Both the position numbers and the translations under genes were made by a program. A DNA stretch of 17,059 nucleotides from AC-51 sp963749895 (GTDB lineage: Bacteria; Actinomycetota; UBA4738; HRBIN12): NCBI GenBank assembly GCA_963749895.1, contig CAVVOG010000007.1, positions 1 through 17,059 of the forward strand, written 5' to 3'. The notes beneath the pieces are model-generated. The model made no database searches, was not told the DNA's origin, and worked only from the letters and a program-made list of their open reading frames with translations. Below are positions 1-6,657 of this stretch, piece by piece (the stretch's first letter is position 1; every line of letters starts with the position of its first letter).

Positions 1-369
1 CGTCACCGCGATCGGCGAGGAACCGCGTGGCAGCGATGAAGGTGACGGCGCTGACGGACCCGTAGGTCGCAGCGATCGCGGCAGCATCCAGCGGAGGGAC
101 CCGGCGCCGGAGCACGAGGAAGGACCACGAGGGGATCGCGATCGCGAGCCCGATGGCGGAGACCACGAGGGCGAAACCCTCGGCGTCGAGTCCACCATCG
201 GCGAGCGCGAGACCCCCTTGAAGCCGATCGCCATCAGCAGGTACAGCGACAAGAACCGCGTCACCGGCGCCGGGATCTCGAGGTTCGACCTCACCGCCCC
301 CGCGACGAGCCCCAGCGCGAAGAACAACACGGCGGGCTCGAGCAGGTTGGACAGCAACGAGCCGTTCAC
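1..369 (-). CDS. SbtA-like sodium/bicarbonate symporter family protein (partial, frameshifted)
   Basis: The N-terminal part of an integral membrane protein of the Sbt_1/SbtA family, whose cyanobacterial members import bicarbonate with sodium. The GTG start at 369 is the earliest possible, because a TGA lies in frame three codons upstream. Residues 1-52 read as a hydrophobic segment (LLEPAVLFFALGLVAGAVRS), then IPAPVTRFLSLYLLMAIGFKG, the family's first helices and GxKGG region. After the C run at 213-217 the homology moves to another frame, where GGLALADGGLDAEGF and AAIAATYGSVSAVTF, a family hallmark, can be read to the window edge. One extra base in that run would restore a single frame. The lesion may be real or a homopolymer error. 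The gene lies 58 nt downstream of the P-type ATPase on the same strand. Bicarbonate as substrate is not proven for non-cyanobacterial relatives. Confidence 0.72.
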   Translation of the reverse strand, partial: MNGSLLSNLLEPAVLFFALGLVAGAVRSNLEIPAPVTRFLSLYLLMAIGFKGVSRSPMVDSTPRVSPSWSPPSGSRSRSPRGPSSCSGAGSLRWMLPRSLRPTGPSAPSPSSLPRGSSPIAVT

Positions 370-400
370 TGGCGATCAGTTACCCGGTCCACGGGTCCTC

Positions 401-406
401 AAGATA
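401..406 (-). promoter_or_regulatory. Possible -10 box for the SbtA-like gene
   Basis: In the 58-nt gap after the ATPase the minus strand reads TATCTT inside an AT-rich pocket (GATATCTTGA) that stands out from its surroundings. It fits the actinobacterial TAnnnT -10 pattern and lies about 30 nt before the GTG start. No convincing -35 is seen. A short inverted repeat, ACCCG-n5-CGGGT, at 382-396 would lie at the start of the transcript. Confidence 0.22.
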
Positions 407-427
407 TCCGGCTCTCGATCCGCCTGT

Positions 428-3223
428 TCATCGTCGTTCGTCCCCTTGAGGTATCCCCCAGGAACGGGACCCGCCGTCTCGAGCCCCCCGGCGGGCGCGG
501 ATCCACTTCTCGAGCGCCACCACGGGGATCACGCTGGCGCCGACCACGATCGCGAGTCCGAGCTGGCCCACGGTGATCGGGGCCGTGTCGAAGATCGCCT
601 GCATGAACGGCGCGTAGATGAACGCGAGCTGGAGCGCGACCACCGCAGCGATCCCGAGGAAGACCACCCGGTTCGAGAACAGACCCACCTCGCGGGCCGA
701 GCCGCGGATCGACCGACTCTGGAGCAGGTAGAAGACCTGGAACGCGATCACGGTCGTCACGGCCATCGTCTGCGCGTCGGCGATCGCGGTGGCGTGCGAG
801 ACCCCGGCCGTGAGCTGCGTGCGGTACTCCCACCAGGACAGGGCGATCGCGCCGGCGGCCATCAGCACCGCCACCAGCGCCGTGCGCCCGACGACGAACG
901 GCGACAGCGGGGAGGCGCCGGGCTCGCGGGGCGGACGGCCCATCACGTCGGGCTCGGCCACCTCGAAGGCGAGCGGCACCGCCAAGGCCACCGAGGCGAC
1001 GAGGTTGATCCACAGGAGCTGGGTGGGGAGCACGGGCAGCAGCAGCTCACCGGTCACCGAGTCGAAGGGGAAGAACGCCACCGCGAACGTGAGGATCAGC
1101 GCCAAGCCGAGGTTCGTGGGCAGCACGAACGCGAGCGCCTTCACGAGGTTGTCGTAGACGCGGCGCCCCTCCTCGACCGCTGCTCGGATCGTCGCGAAGT
1201 TGTCGTCGACCAGCACCACGTCGGCGGCGCTCTTCGTCACGGAGGTGCCCGTGATCCCCATCGCGACGCCGATGTCGGCCTGCTTGAGGGCCGGGGCGTC
1301 GTTCGTGCCGTCCCCGGTCATCGCGGCCACCTCGCCGCGGCGCTGCAGCGCCCGGACCAGCCGGAGCTTGTGCTCGGGCGCGACGCGGGCGAACACGTCG
1401 GTCGACACCACGACCCGGTCGAGCTCGGCGTCGTCCATCGCGCCCATCTGCGCACCGGTCACCGCCTCGCCGCGCAACCCGAGCTGCCTGCCGATCGCGG
1501 CCGCCGTGGTCCGGTGGTCGCCCGTGATCATGGCGACGCGGATCCCCGCGTCGTGGCAGGCGGCCACCGCATCGATGGCCTCCTGGCGGGGAGGGTCGAT
1601 CATCGCGACGAGTCCCTCGAGCTGCAGGCCGCGGAGATCGTCGACGGTCAGCTCGGCGTCGTCGAGGGACCAGGGCCGGGAGGCCACGCCCAGGACCCGG
1701 AGCCCCTCGGCCGCCAGGCGTTCGACCTCGGCCTCGTAGGCGCCGCGGTCCAGCGCCTCACCGCCGACCCATCCATGCGCCATCGCGGCGACGACCTCGG
1801 GCGCCCCCTTCACGATCAGCCGAGGCCCGTCCACGTCGGACACGACGACGGCCATCGCCTGTAGGTCGGGGTCGAACGGGATCTCGTGGATGCGGGGAGC
1901 GCTCTCAGCCGCGTCGGCAGCGGCGAACCCCGCCTTGGCCGCGGCGACGAGCAGGGCCCCCTCGGTCGGATCGCCGTCGACCGTCCACCGCCCGTCTCGG
2001 TGGGCGAGTGACGCGTCGTTGCACAAGATCGAGTCGCGCAGCAGCATCGTCGGGCGCTCCCCGAGCGCCCCGGCGGGGTTGCCGGAGGGGGTCGTGAACG
2101 CTCCTGCGGGCTCGTACCCGACCCCGTGGACGACGATCTCGCCATCCGGGGTGACGAGCCGGCGAACGGTCATCTCGTTCTTCGTCAGCGTCCCGGTCTT
2201 GTCCGAGCAGATCACCGTCGTGCTGCCGAGGGTCTCGATCGCGGGCAGGCTCCGGACGATCGCCCGGCGGGCGGCCATCCGCCGCACACCGATCGCCAGA
2301 CCGATCGTCACGATCGCGGGCAGGCCCTCGGGGATCGCGCCCACCGCGAGCGAGATCGCGAACACGGCGGAGTCGGTGAGGGCCTCGCCGAGCGGGGTCC
2401 CTCGACCCGTGGCGCGGAGCGTCCCGACGGCGAGCATCACCGCCGACAGCACGAGCACGCCGAGCGTGAGGACCTTGCCGATCTTCGCGAGACCGCGGGT
2501 GAGCGGGGTGTCGAGTTCGACCACCTCGTCGAGCATCGCGGACATCCGGCCGAGCTCCGAGGTCGCGCCCGTCGCTACGACGACGCCGGTGGCCGAGCCC
2601 GAGGTGACGAGCGTCCCCCCGAACACCATCGAGGTCCGGTCGCCGAGCACGGCGTCCTCGGCCACCTCGGCCACGGTCTTGACCGCGGGGACCGATTCGC
2701 CGGTGAGGGCGGCCTCGTCGACCTGCAGCGCCGCGGCGGCCAGCAGCCTCACGTCCGCCGGGCCCATGTCGCCGGCGGACAGTCGGACGACGTCGCCCGG
2801 GACCAGCTCCGCCACGTCGACGCGCGCCGGGATGCCGTCGCGCAGGACGGTCGCGGACTCGGGCACCATCTCGGCGAGCTCCTCGATCTCGCGGCCCGCC
2901 CGGAACTCCTGCACGAACCCGACGATCGTGTTCAGCACGACGACGGCGGCCACGACGATGCCGTCATCGACCTTGCCGAGGGCGATCGCGAGCGCGGCCG
3001 CGCCGATCAGCACCCAGATCAGCGGTTCGTCGATCTGCTTCCACAGGACGCGCAGGGCGGTGCCGCGGCGACGGCGTTCGAGAGCGTTCGGACCGTGCTC
3101 GGCCAGGCGGCGCGCGGCCTCGGCGGCCGACAGTCCTTCCGGTCCGGTGGCCAGGCGCTCCAACACCTCCTGCGGACCCAGGGCGTGCCAGAGGGGTCGG
3201 CCGACGTCCGGTCGGAGCGTCAT
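428..3223 (-). CDS. P2-type cation-transporting P-type ATPase
   Basis: A 931-residue membrane ion pump that couples ATP hydrolysis to cation transport. Visible in order: an N-terminal cation-ATPase domain (about 10-60), helices 1-2 (about 65-105), the actuator loop with LTGES (173-177), helix 4 with PEGLP (298-302), the phosphorylation motif DKTGTLT (341-347, Asp341), a nucleotide-binding region with KGAPE (472-476), the hinge TGDGTNDAP (636-644) and six C-terminal helices. The frame could extend to 3289, but the upstream codons are low-complexity Arg-rich sequence, so ATG 3223 (MTLRPDVGRPLW) is preferred; no clear Shine-Dalgarno is seen. Compared with SERCA, helix 4 Glu (E299) and two Asn (N704, N740) are kept, but the helix 5 Glu and the helix 6 Thr and Asp are replaced by L707, A743 and S744. 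The transported ion is therefore uncertain. It precedes the SbtA-like gene. Confidence 0.93.
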   Translation of the reverse strand: MTLRPDVGRPLWHALGPQEVLERLATGPEGLSAAEAARRLAEHGPNALERRRRGTALRVLWKQIDEPLIWVLIGAAALAIALGKVDDGIVVAAVVVLNTIVGFVQEFRAGREIEELAEMVPESATVLRDGIPARVDVAELVPGDVVRLSAGDMGPADVRLLAAAALQVDEAALTGESVPAVKTVAEVAEDAVLGDRTSMVFGGTLVTSGSATGVVVATGATSELGRMSAMLDEVVELDTPLTRGLAKIGKVLTLGVLVLSAVMLAVGTLRATGRGTPLGEALTDSAVFAISLAVGAIPEGLPAIVTIGLAIGVRRMAARRAIVRSLPAIETLGSTTVICSDKTGTLTKNEMTVRRLVTPDGEIVVHGVGYEPAGAFTTPSGNPAGALGERPTMLLRDSILCNDASLAHRDGRWTVDGDPTEGALLVAAAKAGFAAADAAESAPRIHEIPFDPDLQAMAVVVSDVDGPRLIVKGAPEVVAAMAHGWVGGEALDRGAYEAEVERLAAEGLRVLGVASRPWSLDDAELTVDDLRGLQLEGLVAMIDPPRQEAIDAVAACHDAGIRVAMITGDHRTTAAAIGRQLGLRGEAVTGAQMGAMDDAELDRVVVSTDVFARVAPEHKLRLVRALQRRGEVAAMTGDGTNDAPALKQADIGVAMGITGTSVTKSAADVVLVDDNFATIRAAVEEGRRVYDNLVKALAFVLPTNLGLALILTFAVAFFPFDSVTGELLLPVLPTQLLWINLVASVALAVPLAFEVAEPDVMGRPPREPGASPLSPFVVGRTALVAVLMAAGAIALSWWEYRTQLTAGVSHATAIADAQTMAVTTVIAFQVFYLLQSRSIRGSAREVGLFSNRVVFLGIAAVVALQLAFIYAPFMQAIFDTAPITVGQLGLAIVVGASVIPVVALEKWIRARRGARDGGSRSWGIPQGDERR

Positions 3224-3326
3224 CGATCGTGGTAGGTGGTCACGGGGTCCTCGTCGTCGGTGTCCGACCCATCGTGGGCGCCGGGACACCCCGCCGTGCG
3301 GCGCAGGACCGGACGAGACCGGCTGC

Positions 3327-4529
3327 TCAGGGTTTCCGGGGTCCGGAAAGCAACCTGCGGCCTCGCACGGCGAGCTCGAGCACGAACCGGTCCTCGGGGT
3401 CGGTGAGGTCTCGCCCCGTGAGCTTGCGGATCGTCGCGATCCGGTACGTGACCGCCCGCGGCGTCAGGAACAGGCGCCGGGCCGTGGCCGTGATGTTCCC
3501 GGACTCCGCGACGTAGGCCTCGATCGTGTCCAGGAGTGGACCGTCGCCCCCGCGTGCGCCCGCGAGACCGCCCAACACGTCGTCGACGACCTCTCCCAGG
3601 GCGTGTGGGTCGCGGGCGAGCAGGTGGAACGGGCGGAGATCCTCGTACCGGAGCACCGTCGACTCGACGCCGAGTCGGTCGCCGAGCACCAACGTGTCCA
3701 CCGCCCGACGGTAGGAGCGCGCCGGCCCGGTGGGGCCGGACTCGGCGGTCCCCGCGGCCACCCGCCAGGAGCGCTCGGCGACCTCCTCGAGGAACGACCC
3801 GAGCCGCTCGGGTGCGTCCGTGGCGGAGGCCGGGAACATGCACACGAGCAGCCCGTCCTTCGTCGCCACCACCACGTCCTGACGACCGAACCGCGAGAAG
3901 ACCTGCGACTCCACCCAGCCGTGGACCGGTCCGGCATCGTGGAGCGGCCGCCCGGCGCGGGCCACGACGACCAGATGACCGCCGGCGAGGTCGACCCCGA
4001 AGGTCGTGGCGGCCTCGGCGAGACGCTCGACGTCGGCCGTGCCGGACAGCAGGTCGTCGACGAATTCGCGGCGCGCCGCCTCCTCGCGGCGGATCCGTTG
4101 CCGCTGCTGCTCCACGTAGCCGCGGGACATCGCGGCGACGGCGTCGTCGGCGGCGCGCAGCACGAGCTCACCCATCTGCGCGAGGGCGGGGACGGAGGCA
4201 TCCTGGCCCGCGGCCGCCAGCCGCCACAGCCGCCACGCCGTGCTCAGGTAGAGATCGATCGCCGCCGGCAGGGGGATCTGCTCGCTGGCCGCCCATTCAC
4301 CGGCGGCATGGAACCGATCGAGCTCGCGTCGCGTCGGCTCGCGGCCGGCCCCAGCGGCACGCAGGACCGCCCGCGGGAACTCCCCTAGGAGGCCGGCGTC
4401 GATCCCGGCGTCGGCGGCAGCCTCTCCGACGATCCGATCCACCTCGGCGTCGTCGACCTCGGCCAGGCGGGAGAGCCTGCCGGCGATCGTGGGATCGAGC
4501 CGTTCCTTCGCCTCCTTCGACCGTGGCAT
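3327..4529 (-). CDS. PucR/CdaR-family transcriptional regulator
   Basis: A 400-residue cytoplasmic DNA-binding regulator. The C-terminus (about 330-390) carries the PucR-type helix-turn-helix: LLDTIEAYVAESGNITATAR, then LFLTPRAVTYRIATIRKLTG and a DPEDRFVLELA end. The centre (about 165-300) has the GGDEF-like fold expected of CdaR/PucR proteins, and the N-terminus (about 10-150) is helical with no recognised ligand domain. ATG 4529 is chosen because MPRSKEAKERLDP is a plausible N-terminus; a GTG at 4547 would add six residues, and neither has a good ribosome site. The stop codon lies within a few bases of a 17-bp dyad whose near-copy sits upstream of this gene, which suggests that it may regulate itself, the ATPase and the divergent Gre-like gene. 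The inducer is unknown. Confidence 0.85.
   Translation of the reverse strand: MPRSKEAKERLDPTIAGRLSRLAEVDDAEVDRIVGEAAADAGIDAGLLGEFPRAVLRAAGAGREPTRRELDRFHAAGEWAASEQIPLPAAIDLYLSTAWRLWRLAAAGQDASVPALAQMGELVLRAADDAVAAMSRGYVEQQRQRIRREEAARREFVDDLLSGTADVERLAEAATTFGVDLAGGHLVVVARAGRPLHDAGPVHGWVESQVFSRFGRQDVVVATKDGLLVCMFPASATDAPERLGSFLEEVAERSWRVAAGTAESGPTGPARSYRRAVDTLVLGDRLGVESTVLRYEDLRPFHLLARDPHALGEVVDDVLGGLAGARGGDGPLLDTIEAYVAESGNITATARRLFLTPRAVTYRIATIRKLTGRDLTDPEDRFVLELAVRGRRLLSGPRKP
3333..3349. promoter_or_regulatory. 17-bp dyad A, candidate operator upstream of the ATPase
   Basis: The minus strand reads TTTCCGGACCCCGGAAA: perfect 7-bp arms around 3 bases. It overlaps the last codons of the PucR-type gene and lies 109 nt upstream of the ATPase ATG. 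It matches dyad B (4574-4590) at 14 of 17 positions. No T-tract follows on either strand, so a terminator is unlikely. Confidence 0.45.
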
Positions 4530-4573
4530 GCGCCCAGTGTGCCGCACCAGCGGGCGAACGACCCTGTCCCCGA

Positions 4574-4590
4574 TGTCCGGGTCCCGGAAA
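4574..4590. promoter_or_regulatory. 17-bp dyad B, candidate operator between pucR-like and Gre-like genes
   Basis: The minus strand reads TTTCCGGGACCCGGACA, with a perfect 13-bp palindrome core at 4576-4588. It lies 44 nt upstream of the regulator's ATG and 105 nt upstream of the Gre-like ATG. That second spacing is almost the same as the one between dyad A and the ATPase start. Binding protein unknown; the adjacent PucR-type regulator is the obvious candidate. Confidence 0.45.
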
Positions 4591-4695
4591 GGACCGGCCT
4601 GGCGACTCGTCCGGCTTCACCCGTGGAGGGAGCGTCGCCGGCAGGCGAGCCTTGGAGGCGTACACGACCGGCAACCCGATCCGAAGGAGGAACCG

Positions 4696-5178
4696 ATGCC
4701 GACCGCGACCCGACCACGTCTCGACCTGACGGAGGACCGGATCCCACTCACCCCGATCGGCCGAGCCCGGCTCGAGGCCCGTCTGGAGCGGCTCGAGAGC
4801 GAGGTCCTGCCGGAGATCCGTGACGCCCTGCAGGTCCGACGCGAGGACCCGACGATCCGCGAGGAGTTCGCGCGCGCGATCGAGGAGATCGAGCGACTCG
4901 GCTCCGCGCTGCGCAGGGCGGTGATCACCGACCAACTGCCCGACGACCCGAAGGTCGTGGAGCTGGGCGACCTGGTCACGGTCCGGTTCGGCGACGGGAC
5001 GACCGACAGCCTCCTGATCGTGCATCCCATCGAGGCGCCGCTCGACGACGTCCGCATCTCGTTCACGTCGCCCTTCGCCCGTGCGCTGCTGGGGGCGACG
5101 GTCGGCGATCGCATCGAGTTCGAACGCCCCGACGGAACCGTCCAGGGCGCCACGATCACGCGGGCCGTCCGCGTCTGA
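4696..5178 (+). CDS. GreA/GreB-family (Gre-like) transcription factor
   Basis: A 160-residue protein with the two-part build of Gre factors, which enter the RNA polymerase secondary channel. Residues about 17-80 form a charged two-helix coiled coil. Residues about 90-158 match the FKBP-like C-terminal domain: GDLVTVRFGDGTTDSLLIV, then ISFTSPFARALLGATVGDRI and EFERPDGT. The perfect AAGGAGG at 4684-4690, 5 nt before ATG 4696, sets the start. The tip between the helices reads RREDPTIREEF rather than the canonical GDLKENAEY, so the paired acidic residues needed for transcript cleavage cannot be assigned. It may be an inhibitory or stress-type Gre paralogue, like mycobacterial Gre-like proteins reported to lack cleavage activity. 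It is followed after 17 nt by the zinc-ribbon gene, and dyad B lies upstream. Confidence 0.85.
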   Translation: MPTATRPRLDLTEDRIPLTPIGRARLEARLERLESEVLPEIRDALQVRREDPTIREEFARAIEEIERLGSALRRAVITDQLPDDPKVVELGDLVTVRFGDGTTDSLLIVHPIEAPLDDVRISFTSPFARALLGATVGDRIEFERPDGTVQGATITRAVRV

Positions 5179-5195
5179 CCGGAAGGGGATCCCTC

Positions 5196-5468
5196 ATGAA
5201 GTGCCCCAACTGCGACACCACCCTCGCGATGTCCGAGCGGCTCGGCGTCGAGATCGACTACTGCCCGCAGTGCCGTGGGGTGTGGCTCGATCGAGGCGAG
5301 ATCGACCGGCTGCTCGAGGCGGAGCGGGCCCACGCGCCCGTGTCGGTCGCCGCGGCCCAGGCCCCGGCGCCTCCGCCCCCTGCGTACCCCCGGGGGTACG
5401 ACGAGCGGCGGGGACACGACGAGCAGCGCCGGAAGCGCTCGTGGTCAGACCTGCTGGACTTCGGCTGA
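5196..5468 (+). CDS. Small zf-TFIIB-type zinc-ribbon protein
   Basis: A 90-residue protein with an N-terminal zinc ribbon: CPNC at 3-6, CPQC at 23-26, followed by GVWLDRGE (28-35), the standard sequence of the zf-TFIIB family. Four cysteines can bind one zinc. Residues about 45-65 are an Ala/Pro linker and the end (RRKRSWSDLLDFG) is basic then hydrophobic, a possible docking peptide. The ribosome site GGAAGGGG at 5181-5188 fits ATG 5196. It is probably co-transcribed with the Gre-like gene 17 nt upstream, which hints at a role near RNA polymerase, but this family has no firmly assigned function. Its last 24 bases overlap the 3' end of the convergent cyclase gene. Confidence 0.85.
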   Translation: MKCPNCDTTLAMSERLGVEIDYCPQCRGVWLDRGEIDRLLEAERAHAPVSVAAAQAPAPPPPAYPRGYDERRGHDEQRRKRSWSDLLDFG

Positions 5469-6650
5469 GCCGGCGTCCAGCCGGACCAGCGGCACCGGGC
5501 GAGGTATGCCCTTGAGCGCGACGTCGCCGATCGGGAGCCAGATCCGAGCGGGGGTCCGGTCGGCGACCTCGCGAGCGGCGGTCACGGTACCGCCGCCCGC
5601 CGCGTCGCAGATCCTCGCGGCGAGGTTCACGGTATGGCCGAAGAAGTCCCCGTCGCGGCGGATCAGCGGACCCACCGCGATCCCCGCGCGCGCCGCGGGC
5701 AGGGCCAGGTCCGCGGTCCCTGCCGTGACGTCGGCGGCGGCCGCGACCGCGTCGTCGGCCCGCTCGAACTGCAGCATCGCCCCGTCGCCCAGCAGCTTCA
5801 CGACGTGACCACCTCGTCGGGCCGCGGCCGATCGCACGAGACCGGCCAGGCGGGACCCGCGTTCGGCCGCCCCTTCGTCTCCTTCCTCCTGGGTCAGTCG
5901 CGTGAACCCGCTGAGGTCCACGAAGACGATCGCCGCCGGCTCGGGATCGGGGCGCCGGCGGATCCCCGCCTCCTGCAGGAGCAGTTCGATCTGTTCGGCG
6001 GTGTTCTCGAACTGCTGGCGCTCGAGCAGCCGCCGGTGGATCAGGTTGGACACGCGGAACCCGAGCCCGACCAGCCGGCCGCGGATCGCCGCGCTCGCCT
6101 CGAGCATCTCGGCGCGCGGCATCCCGGATGCGAGCAGGCGATCCTGGACGTCACGACGGAACAGGGCCCGCTGATGCTCGGCCATCCGGTCCAGGTGTTC
6201 GGCGAACACCCGCAGCGTGCGGAACAGCGTCTCCGGCGGCAGGCCGGTCTCGAGCGCACCCGCTGCGAGGCCGAGCAGCTCGGCGTCGTCGGCCCTGATC
6301 GGCGCGTCCAGGTCGACGTCGGGCAGCCCGAGGCCGGCGAGCATCTCGCGGACCTGGTCGTCGCCGAGCCCGAGCTCGGACGCGACGTCCCGGTGCGACC
6401 GCGGCAACAGGCTGACCGGCTCGGTCTGCAGGAGCGCCCCCACGTCCGGCAGCGCGCCGCCCTCGATCGCCGCCGCCACGTCGGCGAGGGCGATCCCCGA
6501 GGCCTCGAACGCGAAGGCGAGCCGAGCGGTGTTGATCTGCGCGTCCTCGAGCGCACCGTCGGGTCCCGGGCGCAGGATGCCGAGCCCGATCAGCTCCTCG
6601 ATCCTCGTCGGGTCGGCCCCGGTCCTGGCCGCGAACGTCCCGACGTCCAT
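5445..6650 (-). CDS. Class III adenylyl cyclase with helical N-terminal regulatory region
   Basis: A 401-residue soluble protein predicted to make cAMP from ATP. The catalytic domain (about 238-395) keeps every residue I looked for: metal Asp245 in FVDLSGF, substrate Lys285 and metal Asp289 in VVKLLGDG, substrate Asp335 in GDFFGHTVN, and transition-state Asn342 and Arg346 in NLAARI. The N-terminus starts with a MerR/HTH-like stretch (1-50) and continues as an all-helical region (about 70-225). This resembles the layout of M. tuberculosis Rv1264, whose N-terminus senses pH; that likeness is by eye only. The start ATG 6650 has a GAGGA ribosome site overlapping the stop of the dehydrogenase 7 nt upstream, so the two genes are probably co-transcribed and coupled. 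No membrane helices are present. Confidence 0.9.
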   Translation of the reverse strand: MDVGTFAARTGADPTRIEELIGLGILRPGPDGALEDAQINTARLAFAFEASGIALADVAAAIEGGALPDVGALLQTEPVSLLPRSHRDVASELGLGDDQVREMLAGLGLPDVDLDAPIRADDAELLGLAAGALETGLPPETLFRTLRVFAEHLDRMAEHQRALFRRDVQDRLLASGMPRAEMLEASAAIRGRLVGLGFRVSNLIHRRLLERQQFENTAEQIELLLQEAGIRRRPDPEPAAIVFVDLSGFTRLTQEEGDEGAAERGSRLAGLVRSAAARRGGHVVKLLGDGAMLQFERADDAVAAAADVTAGTADLALPAARAGIAVGPLIRRDGDFFGHTVNLAARICDAAGGGTVTAAREVADRTPARIWLPIGDVALKGIPRPVPLVRLDAGSAEVQQV

Positions 6651-6657
6651 CCGGTCC

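Noticed and set aside
382..396. Inverted repeat ACCCG-n5-CGGGT between the ATPase and the SbtA-like gene as a terminator
   Set aside because: The stem is only 5 bp with no T-tract; chance occurrence is likely at this GC content.
3224..3289. N-terminal extension of the ATPase to 3289
   Set aside because: The added 22 residues are Arg-rich and non-homologous; MTLRPDVGRPLW is a normal family N-terminus.
3333..3349. Dyad A as an intrinsic terminator of the regulator gene
   Set aside because: It overlaps the coding end, has no T-tract on either strand, and its near-copy lies in a promoter region.
218..4388. Long plus-strand open frames (218-1864, 1890-4388) opposite the ATPase and regulator
   Set aside because: They encode Arg/His/Gly/Asp-rich or Ser/Thr/Arg-rich sequence with no domain, as expected for the antisense of GC-rich genes, while the minus strand has clear families.
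3333..4590. Dyads A and B as DosR boxes, given that mycobacterial CtpF belongs to the DosR regulon
   Set aside because: The DosR palindrome centres on GGGACTWWAGTCCC; these sites have a different core and length, so only the general idea of a stress regulon survives.
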